Below, in pieces: positions 37,189 through 44,782 of a DNA stretch of 64,000 nt. The notes below the pieces were generated by a model. That model saw only the letters and a list, made by a program, of their open reading frames with translations. It did no database searches and was not told the origin of the DNA. The stretch's first letter is position 1. Each line of letters starts with the position of its first letter. Source of the stretch: Pseudomonadales bacterium. GTDB lineage: Bacteria; Pseudomonadota; Gammaproteobacteria; Pseudomonadales; Azotimanducaceae. The translations under genes were made by a program, and so were the position numbers. The stretch spans positions 1 through 64,000 of the forward strand of contig JAQXDL010000021.1 of assembly GCA_029251375.1 (NCBI GenBank), read 5' to 3'.

Positions 37189-38154
37189 TTATGCGACGGC
37201 AACGCGTTGCACAAGCGTATCAATAATATGGTCCGCATCGATGCCTAAAGCTTCCGCTTCAAAGCTGACAATAATGCGATGTCGAAATACATCATGTACG
37301 ACAGCTTGCACATCATCAGGGCTGACAAAATCACGGCCTAACAGATAGGCATTGGCCCGCGCGCAGAGGTCGAGTGAAATGGTACCGCGAGGTGAGGCGC
37401 CGTAATCTAACCAATTGGCGAGATCTTCTCCAAACGCCGCAGGCTGCCGTGTCGCCATAGTGAGTTGGACAATATAATCTTCAACAACGGGAGCCATATG
37501 TAGTTCTAAAATGGCTTTGCGGGCTGCGAATATCGCTTCCTGATTCAGTTTGACCGGAGGCTGTGGGGCCAGCCTTCCAGCAATAGATTCGTTCCTGACG
37601 TGCTGCAGAATCGATCTTTCCGACACGGCGTCGGGGTAGTCGATATTAACTTGCATAAGAAATCGGTCGAGTTGTGCTTCTGGCAAGGGGTAGGTGCCTT
37701 CCTGCTCGATTGGATTCTGTGTTGCCATAACTAAAAACAAATCCGCAAGTGGAAAAGTTTGGCGTCCGATACTGACTTGTCGTTCCGCCATGGCCTCCAA
37801 AAGTGCGGATTGAACCTTTGCCGGCGCCCGATTGATTTCATCCGCTAGCACCAAGTTGTGGAAAATGGGTCCCTGTTGAAAAGAAAATGTGCCATCTTGG
37901 GCGCGATAAATTTCCGTTCCTGTAATGTCGGACGGTAATAAGTCTGGTGTGAATTGAATGCGATGGAAATCGCCTTCGATACCATCCGCTAAGGTTTTTA
38001 TCGCCTTTGTTTTAGCTAGCCCCGGTGCACCTTCAACGAGCAGGTGGCCATCGGCAAGGAGTGCCATCAGTAGCCGGTTGACAAGTTTTTGTTGGCCAAT
38101 TATCTGTTCGGACAACCATTTTTCGAGTTCAATTATGTGCTCGCGATGCTGCAT
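37189..38154 (-). CDS. moxR: MoxR-family AAA ATPase
   Basis: 321 residues. Walker A GAPGLAKTKAIK near residue 38, Walker B LADEINRAPAKVQSALLEAM, sensor 1 MATQNPIEQEGTYPLPEAQLDRF (read as MATQNPIEQEG then LPEAQLDRF), and the C-terminal lid LDYGASPRGTISL. MoxR ATPases act as chaperones for metal or cofactor insertion or complex assembly together with VWA proteins. First gene of the Bat operon; divergent from pyrD. Confidence 0.94.
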   Translation of the reverse strand: MQHREHIIELEKWLSEQIIGQQKLVNRLLMALLADGHLLVEGAPGLAKTKAIKTLADGIEGDFHRIQFTPDLLPSDITGTEIYRAQDGTFSFQQGPIFHNLVLADEINRAPAKVQSALLEAMAERQVSIGRQTFPLADLFLVMATQNPIEQEGTYPLPEAQLDRFLMQVNIDYPDAVSERSILQHVRNESIAGRLAPQPPVKLNQEAIFAARKAILELHMAPVVEDYIVQLTMATRQPAAFGEDLANWLDYGASPRGTISLDLCARANAYLLGRDFVSPDDVQAVVHDVFRHRIIVSFEAEALGIDADHIIDTLVQRVAVA

Positions 38155-38511
38155 ATTTCGCTTATTCTTCTCTTGTGTTCAAATTGTTGAAGTAAACATA
38201 ATGATTCCCCTGCGTCTTTCGACCCACAGGCGTCAAAATCTAAAAAAACGGATGTCATTGTAAATCGAAGGGTAGACCACAAAAAGCAGTCAGGGTTCAA
38301 TCCGAGCCGCCACTGTAACAAAAAATCCTATAGGTGAGCATCGCATCTCGGCGAGTATTTTCGATCTCTGCATTAATTGGCGCGCTGTTAGGAGACACTT
38401 TAGACAGTTTTTCGTCTAGTAGAGCAAATTTTGCGTTGTAGTTGGTCGCCAAAACGCCCGAGGTTGGAATCATTTGTGTATACTTCGTGAGCACTTATCA
38501 TTTTAAATCCT
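38155..38511. other. intergenic between divergent moxR and pyrD
   Basis: About 357 bases. A minus-strand frame of 65 codons (38297-38494, GTG start) could be a small protein, but it has no ribosome binding site and no recognised family, so it is not called. The region must carry promoters for both flanking operons; no clear boxes were assigned. Confidence 0.45.
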
Positions 38512-39537
38512 ATGAAATATCAAACGCTTCAGGACATTCTGTTTCGCTTGCCGACAGAAACCTCTCACTATGTTTCCCTGCATTCAATTGCGCTCTTGCA
38601 GCAACTGAGATTGACCTCGTTGATTGCTAAGGATGTGCCTGCTGATCCTGTCACGCTAATGGGCATAGATTTTCCCAATCGGGTTGGACTCGCTGCGGGA
38701 CTAGACAAGGATGCCAAGTGTATCGCAGGCCTCGACGCACTGGGTTTTGGCTTTATTGAGGTCGGCACAGTGACACCCAAACCGCAACGCGGAAATCCCA
38801 AGCCTCGAATGTTTAGAATCCCGTCTCGTCAGGCAATCATCAATAGGATGGGATTCAATAATGACGGTGTCGAGGAAATGTCGAAACGTATTCAGCGCGC
38901 TAATTTCTCTGGCGTACTCGGCGTTAATATCGGTAAGAATGCTAAAACAGCGAACGAAGATACCTTGTCCGACTACACCCTTTGTATGCGAAAAGTTTAT
39001 GATCAGGCGTCTTATATAGCAGTCAATATATCCTCACCGAACACGCAGGGACTTCGCGCTTTCCAGCATGGTGATGAGTTAGCAAAACTACTTGAAGGTC
39101 TGCGGTTGGTGCACCGAGAATTGCAGCAGACGCATCAAAAACATGTACCACTGCTGGTCAAAATTGCACCTGATATGGACGATGAAGAAATCCAGACCAT
39201 TTCCAGACGACTGCTTGAATTTGAAATTGATGGCGTAATCGTCAGTAATACAACCGTATCAAGAAGCGCGCTGCTGGGAGAAAAACATTCTGCTGAAAAA
39301 GGTGGTTTGAGCGGCGATCCATTGCGTAATCAGAGTAATCATGTGTTGGCGATGGTGGCTTCAGAAGTGAAGCCGAAGCTCGCGGTTATTGGCGTCGGTG
39401 GCATCATGCTGCCGGAGCATGCCGCACAGAAAATTGAGCTTGGCGCTGATCTGGTGCAACTTTATTCAGGTTTTATTTATAGTGGTCCGGACCTTATTGC
39501 CGAGAGCTCTGAGGCTATTCGCAAAATGCGGGTTTAA
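38512..39537 (+). CDS. pyrD: Dihydroorotate dehydrogenase (quinone), class 2
   Basis: 341 residues, close to E. coli PyrD (336). The N-terminal helical hairpin for membrane/quinone contact is followed by the FMN barrel: NRVGLAAGLDKDAKC, the catalytic-Ser stretch VNISSPNTQGLR, VLVKIAPD-like LVKIAPDM, VSNTTVSR, and IGVGGI. It oxidises dihydroorotate to orotate at the inner membrane in pyrimidine synthesis. A strong terminator follows. Convergent with rmf, a neighbourhood also seen in enterics, where both lie within a few genes. Confidence 0.96.
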   Translation: MKYQTLQDILFRLPTETSHYVSLHSIALLQQLRLTSLIAKDVPADPVTLMGIDFPNRVGLAAGLDKDAKCIAGLDALGFGFIEVGTVTPKPQRGNPKPRMFRIPSRQAIINRMGFNNDGVEEMSKRIQRANFSGVLGVNIGKNAKTANEDTLSDYTLCMRKVYDQASYIAVNISSPNTQGLRAFQHGDELAKLLEGLRLVHRELQQTHQKHVPLLVKIAPDMDDEEIQTISRRLLEFEIDGVIVSNTTVSRSALLGEKHSAEKGGLSGDPLRNQSNHVLAMVASEVKPKLAVIGVGGIMLPEHAAQKIELGADLVQLYSGFIYSGPDLIAESSEAIRKMRV

Positions 39538-39574
39538 GTAAACCTGCGGCTGAGCAGTAAATTCTTTAAGTAAG

Positions 39575-39602
39575 AAAAGGCTCCTGCGTGGAGCCTTTTT
39601 AA
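39575..39602 (+). terminator. rho-independent terminator of pyrD
   Basis: AAAAGGCTCC, loop TGCGT, GGAGCCTTTTT. A six-base GC-rich stem extended by A-T pairs, with T-run on the + side and A-run on the other, so it could also work for minus-strand readthrough from rmf. Confidence 0.9.
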
Positions 39603-39619
39603 TTCTGAATAGTTGAGTG

Positions 39620-39649
39620 AAAAAAAGGTGCGCTTAGAATCTCTAAGCG
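39620..39649 (-). terminator. rho-independent terminator of rmf, overlapping its stop codon
   Basis: Read on the minus strand: CGCTTAGA, loop GAT, TCTAAGCG, then CACC and seven T residues. The eight-base stem includes the rmf TAG stop, so stop codon and terminator share sequence. Confidence 0.8.
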
Positions 39650-39846
39650 ACGGGTGAATGGCTAACGCCAGCAGTACCAATATAACCGTCCCATTGATCT
39701 TCTCTGCCGGTTCTCCATCCAGTCAACCAAGACTGGCGTGCTTCAATATCATGGTATGGACAGAGATCTTTTGATTTACCATGTACACCCGATTGATAAC
39801 CGCGGGTAAATGCTCTACTGCTCTTGTCTCGCTTCTGTCTTCTCAT
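39643..39846 (-). CDS. rmf: Ribosome modulation factor
   Basis: 67 residues, very basic. It begins MRRQKRDKSSRAFTRGYQSG and continues GKSKDLCPY and QSWLTGWRTGREDQ, matching E. coli Rmf (55 residues) across most of its length; the C-terminal GTAGVSHSPVA is extra. Rmf binds 30S subunits in stationary phase and drives formation of inactive 100S dimers together with Hpf. An AAGGA lies 13 bases upstream of ATG, a little far. Own terminator at its end. Expression is expected to rise with ppGpp. Confidence 0.95.
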   Translation of the reverse strand: MRRQKRDKSSRAFTRGYQSGVHGKSKDLCPYHDIEARQSWLTGWRTGREDQWDGYIGTAGVSHSPVA

Positions 39847-40240
39847 AAATCTAGTTTCATCCTTAGCTAGTTATTGTCGCTCTATCAGTGATCTAGAAGA
39901 TCTTGGTGTATGACTAAGCTGTGTTTCTCTGTTTTTCTTTGCCGAGATCATTGCTTAATGTTTACATCAAGACTGCTTATGTTTTAGCTCAGAGAGAATG
40001 TCTTGTACATGACTTAATTGATCTAAGGTCTGATGCTGATAGGAGGAGAGGTTCTAAAGGAGAAGTTGGGGGCGTCAGATATTGCAAATTGATTTGTTGC
40101 TGCACCAAATTAACGCGAAATGATTGGGTCGTGTTTATTGTTGTGCATTTATTGAATAGGTACACTTTTGCGCAGAAATTAAAATTTTAACAGGGTCGTT
40201 TATACACAGCCAAAATGACCTCAGACAGGAAGGAACGACT
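39847..40240. other. intergenic between divergent rmf and amtB
   Basis: About 394 bases. An imperfect palindrome GATCTAGAAGATC lies near 39890. GlnK, the usual amtB partner, is not here. I looked for a sigma-54 site before amtB and found only AGGTAC-N-TTGC with wrong spacing (nine instead of ten bases between GG and GC), so none is called. Confidence 0.5.
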
Positions 40241-41536
40241 ATGAAGAAATTTATCGCAAAGTTGGTTGCGGTAACAGCGCTGATGTTGCTCGGTGGACCT
40301 GTGTTCGCTGACGAACTAAGTGGTGCGAATACCTCATGGATATTGACCTCAACAGCACTGGTGTTGTTCATGACACTGCCCGGATTGTCCTTATTTTATG
40401 CCGGTTTAGTGCGATCTAAGAACGTCTTGAGCGTTTTGATGCAATGCTTTGCAATTACCTGTGTGGTCTCAGTTCTTTGGCTTATAGGTGTTTACTCAAT
40501 GGCTTTCTCCGAAGGCAATGCATTTGTGGGTGGCGCGGCCAATTTCTTTATGGCTGGCGTGACAGAAGATTCAATGGCCGGAGATATCCCTGAAAGTGTC
40601 TTCGCTATGTTTCAATTGACGTTTGCGATCATCACACCTGCGCTAATAGTGGGCGCATTTGCAGAGAGAATGCGGTTTTCCTCAATGATAGTTTTTTCAG
40701 CTATCTGGCTGGTGTTCGTTTATGGACCGGTAACTCATTGGGTTTGGGCGGCTGACGGTTGGTTGTTTAACCTAGGCTTACTCGATTTTGCCGGTGGCAC
40801 AGTGGTTCATGTTACCGCGGGTGTTGCTGCACTGGTTTGTGCGCTTGTGTTGGGTCCTAGAAAAGGTTTTCCACACACACAGATGCCACCTCATAATATG
40901 ACCATGGTAATCACAGGCGCAGGCATGCTTTGGGTCGGTTGGTTTGGCTTCAATGCGGGAAGTGCGTTGGCGGCAGATGGTAACGCGGGTATGGCGATGA
41001 TGGTGACCCATATGTCGGCTTCTGCCGGTGCGCTGACTTGGATGATTTGTGAGTGGGTCAAGTACGACAAACCGAGCGCCCTTGGCGCTGTCACCGGCAT
41101 GGTTGCTGGACTTGGTTCAATTACGCCGGCTTCAGGCTTTGTGGGCCCGGCCGGTGGACTGATGATCGGTATCATTGGTGGTTTTGTTTGCTTCCATGCA
41201 ACCAACATCATCAAGCTGAAGTTACACATTGATGACTCGCTCGATGTTTTTCCTGTTCACGGTGTGGGCGGTGCGTTAGGTACGATATTAGCGGCAGTGT
41301 TTGCGAGCGCAAGCCTTGGGGTGTTTAGTGGTCAGGGTTACAACGAAGGCATGGATATGTTGTCACAGCTTGGGGTTCAGGTTGTCGGTGTACTCACGGT
41401 AGGGGCTTATACTGCCATCGTCACCTTGGGAATTCTCAAACTGGTCGACGCATTGTTAGGTCTACGTGTAAGCAGTGACGACGAAACTGAAGGACTCGAT
41501 ATCAACCAGCATAATGAAAGAGGCTACGATCTTTAG
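40241..41536 (+). CDS. amtB: Ammonium transporter
   Basis: 431 residues with signal peptide (ALMLLGGPVFA) and eleven membrane segments, like E. coli AmtB (428). The two pore His lie in VTHWVWAADGW and FPVHGVGGALGTI. Phe-gate and Trp residues of the external site are also in place (FQLTFAIITPALIVGAFAERM). Strong ribosome binding site AGGAAGGAA. It moves ammonium into the cell. No glnK partner next door, which is unusual for this class. Confidence 0.96.
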   Translation: MKKFIAKLVAVTALMLLGGPVFADELSGANTSWILTSTALVLFMTLPGLSLFYAGLVRSKNVLSVLMQCFAITCVVSVLWLIGVYSMAFSEGNAFVGGAANFFMAGVTEDSMAGDIPESVFAMFQLTFAIITPALIVGAFAERMRFSSMIVFSAIWLVFVYGPVTHWVWAADGWLFNLGLLDFAGGTVVHVTAGVAALVCALVLGPRKGFPHTQMPPHNMTMVITGAGMLWVGWFGFNAGSALAADGNAGMAMMVTHMSASAGALTWMICEWVKYDKPSALGAVTGMVAGLGSITPASGFVGPAGGLMIGIIGGFVCFHATNIIKLKLHIDDSLDVFPVHGVGGALGTILAAVFASASLGVFSGQGYNEGMDMLSQLGVQVVGVLTVGAYTAIVTLGILKLVDALLGLRVSSDDETEGLDINQHNERGYDL

Positions 41537-41567
41537 ACTTACCGGTTGATCTTAAAAGTTAAAATCA

Positions 41568-41590
41568 GAGCGGCTATCGATTAGCCGCTC
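41568..41590 (-). terminator. hairpin terminator at the ddl stop codon, between convergent amtB and ddl
   Basis: GAGCGGCTA, five-base loop, TAGCCGCTC: a perfect nine-base stem. On the minus strand it is followed by TGATTTTAACTTTT. It covers the last codons and stop of ddl; on the + strand the trailing T content is low, so its main use is for ddl. Confidence 0.75.
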
Positions 41591-42500
41591 GTTCTACAAG
41601 GTAAGACACCAGATCCTCGAATGACAGCCCAAGCGCACTTGCGCCGTCTGGGTACAAGCTTGTTGGCGTCATGCCAGGCAGCGTATTGACTTCAAGTAAA
41701 TATTCTTCCAAATCATTTGGCACGACAAAGTCTGCTCTTGATATGTCTCGGCACTGCAGGTTGACGTGAGCGTCGATGGCGATCTTTTGTAATCGAGTGA
41801 GCTGAGCCTCAGGCAGTCTAGCGGGAATAATATGATCGCTTAGCCCAGCCGTGTAACGATGTTCGAAGTCATACCAACTATCTGCTGCGGTCGTGATTTC
41901 GATAACAGGGTGGGCAACAGGACCGTCTTCCGTATCAATCACCCCGACCGTTATCTCCTTGCCTGTGATGCGGCTTTCAACCAGGATTTTGCTACCAAGC
42001 TCAGCGGCGAATTTCATAGCTGCATCAAGTTCATTTTCATTTTCGACCAATGTGACGCCAAGTGCGCTGCCCTGAGATGCCGGTTTCACCACGACATAGG
42101 AACCTAATCGCTCAATAACCGCTGCCACGGCAATCGCTCTATCGGTTTGCGCGTCGAAAACGATTTCGTCTGCGAGGGGTAGATTGGCTTGTCGAAAAAT
42201 CTGCTTTGCAAGAATTTTGTCCATTGCAACGGCACTGGCCTGCACACCGCTGCCGACGTATTTGTATTCGAGAATTTCAAGAAATCCCTGCAAAGTACCG
42301 TCTTCCCCCGGCGGTCCATGTAGTACTGGAAAAACCACGTCAGGCTGAAACTGTTTTAGCTTGTCGGCAACGGTCGTATCGAGCTCAATGCTTTCAACAT
42401 GCTCATAGTTAGCCTTTAGTGCACCGATGACACCCAGCGCGGATACACGCGACACCTCAGCTTCGGCAGACTGCCCGCCATTGATGACTGCAATTCTCAA
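41574..42500 (-). CDS. ddl: D-alanine--D-alanine ligase
   Basis: 308 residues from TTG 42500, the only start that gives the family's usual beginning (RIAVINGGQSAEAEVS; compare KVAVLFGG). ATP-grasp motifs: FPVLHGPPGEDGT, VVKPASQGSALGV, and the C-terminal LEVNTLPGMTPTSLYP. It joins two D-Ala for peptidoglycan precursors. Not next to murC/ftsQ here, so it is a stand-alone Ddl (DdlA-like context). Confidence 0.95.
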   Translation of the reverse strand: MRIAVINGGQSAEAEVSRVSALGVIGALKANYEHVESIELDTTVADKLKQFQPDVVFPVLHGPPGEDGTLQGFLEILEYKYVGSGVQASAVAMDKILAKQIFRQANLPLADEIVFDAQTDRAIAVAAVIERLGSYVVVKPASQGSALGVTLVENENELDAAMKFAAELGSKILVESRITGKEITVGVIDTEDGPVAHPVIEITTAADSWYDFEHRYTAGLSDHIIPARLPEAQLTRLQKIAIDAHVNLQCRDISRADFVVPNDLEEYLLEVNTLPGMTPTSLYPDGASALGLSFEDLVSYLVERAANR

Positions 42501-42851
42501 CTCTGGGCTGGGTTTTATGTCGAATTTGATTTGGCACCTACCTTGGAAAGATTTTTAGCCCGACATGAACCGGGCGAATATAATCAAAAGCATGGATAGT
42601 AAATGGGAATGGCGTGGGTGGAAAGTGTCTTCGGGTGAAGTTTTGTGGAGGAAGTTCGCAGAACCTTTGGAATCGAAAAAGATTTAAAACATCGCCGTAC
42701 ATCGTTAACAGAAGAGCATCGATAAAACTCTTTACCCTCTTGTTAACTTTAGGGTTTACAATTGAGCTAAGTTTAACGCAGTAACAGCGCTGGACGATTC
42801 AATACGTCGGCTCAAAAGGTCTGTAAAACAATCCTCCGAGGAGCTAAATCG
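42501..42851. other. intergenic between divergent ddl and the MerR-type regulator
   Basis: About 350 bases. It contains the MerR-type operator-promoter at 42731-42762. Nothing else is recognised. Confidence 0.5.
42731..42762 (+). promoter_or_regulatory. MerR-family operator-promoter of the metal regulator gene
   Basis: TTTACC (42731-42736), 20-base spacer, TACAAT (42757-42762). The over-long spacer holds the inverted repeat ACCCT-N12-AGGGT centred on GTTAAC. This matches, from memory, CadR/PbrR/ZntR-type operators (ACCCT...AGGGT), where the metal-loaded regulator untwists the spacer. It points at the regulator gene 90 bases downstream, so autoregulation is likely. Confidence 0.8.
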
Positions 42852-43259
42852 ATGGGATATTTAAGAATAGGTGAACTGTCAAAGCGAACTGAAACGAATA
42901 ACGAAACTCTACGCTTTTACGAAACCAAAGGTTTGATTGATGCACCAAGACGCAGTGAGGCAGGTTATAGACTTTATACTGCTGACGCGGTTGAACGCGT
43001 AAATTTTATTGTCAGAGCAAAACGCATGGGCTTTTCACTAAAGGAAGTGACCGAGTTGCTCAGTCTCCAGGTTGAAGAATCAGACAGTACCTGCGGTGAA
43101 GTCAAACAACTTGCAGAGACAAAGTTAGCGGATATTGAATTGAAAATTATAGAACTTGAGAAGATGAGAGATGCTCTGCAAAAAATCACCGCAGCTTGCT
43201 GCGGCGGCGAAGAGTCAGCTGTTCATTGTACTATTTTGAATGCTCTTGCTGCGCACTAA
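42852..43259 (+). CDS. MerR-family metal-responsive regulator (ZntR/CadR type)
   Basis: 135 residues, start ATG with GAGGAGC upstream. The N-terminal winged helix (YLRIGELSKRTETNNETLRFYETKGL; read in two parts) is followed by the dimer helix and a C-terminal metal loop. The metal-binding Cys set is that of ZntR/CadR: C near residue 79 (STCGEV), CCGG near 115-118 and HC near 125-126. It should respond to Zn, Cd or Pb. No efflux ATPase or transporter lies beside it, so its target is elsewhere. Confidence 0.9.
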   Translation: MGYLRIGELSKRTETNNETLRFYETKGLIDAPRRSEAGYRLYTADAVERVNFIVRAKRMGFSLKEVTELLSLQVEESDSTCGEVKQLAETKLADIELKIIELEKMRDALQKITAACCGGEESAVHCTILNALAAH

Positions 43260-43673
43260 GTGTCTGGTAAACGCGACCTAGTTATCGCTCAAAGTTTGTT
43301 ACAGGTCGCTCAAAGATTGGCTTAATTGTGTCAGTGCTTGCGCCCAAAGCGCTCGCCGATCCAGGTTTTGGAACTTCGCCTTTCTGGCTCGATCATCCTC
43401 TAACAATGTTTCTAAGGCCATGATTCGCTCTAATATTGCATCGCTCGAAAAGTCTTTTTTCTGCTTGGTTGCAACGGCACTTCAATTCATAGACTAAGGA
43501 GGTTGTGCGTTGAGCTTGCTGCTGCTTTTTGCGTATAAACGATTCGGATCGTTTATTTCTTCCAGTTCTTTGCCTGCAACGCATGCGTAGCGTTGAGCAA
43601 TTGTGTCAACGAACACTTATCATGACAGTTATCTAGTGCTGTGGCTTTGCAGAAAGGGAGGCACGGCAGCAGG
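43260..43673. other. intergenic; possible remnant or very small protein
   Basis: About 414 bases. On the minus strand, a 40-codon frame from ATG 43421 to stop 43299 (beginning MALETLLEDDRARKAKF) looks helical and stays open further upstream, but only a weak ribosome binding site (GAGCGA) is present. Another minus frame at 43393-43584 is rich in basic residues and Cys without family likeness. These may be traces of a decayed gene. Confidence 0.35.
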
Positions 43674-43922
43674 TCACAAGTTCAGTAAAAATTTGTCGAG
43701 TTGTTCTGCAGTGAATGGCCAACCTATTTCGTTGCCTGTATCAGGTATCGCGATAACAGGGATACGAATACCATATTGCTCAATCAGCTGATCTGTGTCG
43801 CTGATTTCTACTGCAACGACCTCTATCGCTTGAACGTTTGCGCAGTAATGACGCAGCAGCTCGGCTGCGTCCTCACAAAGATGACAGCCTAAGGTGGTGT
43901 ACAGTATCACTTTTGGATTCAT
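43674..43922 (-). CDS. Glutaredoxin-like (DUF836) protein
   Basis: 82 residues from ATG 43922, which overlaps the tatD stop as ATGA; the open frame upstream is the shadow of tatD. The thioredoxin-fold start KVILYTTLGCHLCEDAAELL has the CHLC redox pair (CxxC) near residue 12, and the cis-Pro loop is GIRIPVIA. Size and motif match the small glutaredoxin-like/DUF836 family. Probably a thiol-disulfide or disulfide-handling helper; partner unknown. Confidence 0.88.
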   Translation of the reverse strand: MNPKVILYTTLGCHLCEDAAELLRHYCANVQAIEVVAVEISDTDQLIEQYGIRIPVIAIPDTGNEIGWPFTAEQLDKFLLNL

Positions 43923-44716
43923 CGGTTCGATTCCAAATTGAAGAACCGTTGTGCGTTGATCGTTGTCGATTCTGCGACGTCTTCGGCGGGCCTGTTGAGG
44001 CACTTCGCTAAGAATTCGCAGATGTGGGGTAAGTTTTTTGGCTCATTACGTCGTGACTTTGGCTTAGGTTTGATATTCCTCGGCATTAGATAAGGCGCAT
44101 CGGTCTCGATCATAAGCCTGTTTTCAGGTATGTCCGTGACGAGGGGAATCAAATGGGTACCTCGACGTTCGTCGCATATCCAACCGGTAATGCCGATATA
44201 ACAATCCAGATCAATGTAGTCATGCAGGGCGTCTTTATCACCCGTGAAACAATGTACAACAACAGCGTTGAGCTGTTGGCGGTGACTGCGCAATATCTCA
44301 GCGAAATCTTTATGCGCATCCCGTTCATGGAGGAACATCGGCAGTCCCGACTCTATCGCAAGCTCAATATGCGCTTCGAAAGATTTCCGTTGGGTCTCGC
44401 GGGGTGAGAAATCTCTGAAGTAATCTAAACCGGTTTCACCGACCGCTTTAATCTTTTTATTACCTGCGAGTAGGCGTAGTTCCTCAATCACAGCCTCGGT
44501 GGTTTCTTCTGCGTGGTGCGGATGTATACCTGCCGTTGCCCAAAGTTGGTCTGGGAATTTTGTGGCGAGGGCTAATGCCTCGTGACTACTTTGACGTGAA
44601 GCGCCCGTAACGATAAGTTGATTTACATTATTCAGCCGTGCATCCGAAAGGACTTGGTCAAAATCCTCTTGAAAAGATTCGTGGGTCAAGTTGGCGCCAA
44701 TATCGACTAACTGCAT
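43919..44716 (-). CDS. tatD: TatD family metal-dependent hydrolase (DNase)
   Basis: 265 residues. Metal-binding His and Asp motifs: DIGANLTHESF (DxGxNLTH), AGIHPHHA, GETGLDYFRD, VVHCFTGDKD and ETDAPYL. TatD enzymes are 3'-5' exo/endonucleases linked to DNA repair and DNA breakdown; despite the name they are not needed for Tat export. Co-directional and overlapping with the glutaredoxin-like gene. Confidence 0.94.
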   Translation of the reverse strand: MQLVDIGANLTHESFQEDFDQVLSDARLNNVNQLIVTGASRQSSHEALALATKFPDQLWATAGIHPHHAEETTEAVIEELRLLAGNKKIKAVGETGLDYFRDFSPRETQRKSFEAHIELAIESGLPMFLHERDAHKDFAEILRSHRQQLNAVVVHCFTGDKDALHDYIDLDCYIGITGWICDERRGTHLIPLVTDIPENRLMIETDAPYLMPRNIKPKPKSRRNEPKNLPHICEFLAKCLNRPAEDVAESTTINAQRFFNLESNR

Positions 44717-44782
44717 GGTGTTTTAGTATGTTTAAAAACGCAGAGTATAGCGTAGTACCCTGTTTGAGCAATCTACAGCGGA

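Noticed and set aside
38297-38494. 65-codon minus-strand frame before moxR
   Set aside because: GTG start without ribosome binding site, no family recognised, composition not clearly coding.
39921-40190. 89-codon plus-strand frame between rmf and amtB
   Set aside because: No ribosome binding site; composition unlike the neighbouring real genes.
40130-40200. Possible sigma-54 promoter before amtB
   Set aside because: The nearest match has nine instead of ten bases between GG and GC, and no NtrC-like site was recognised.
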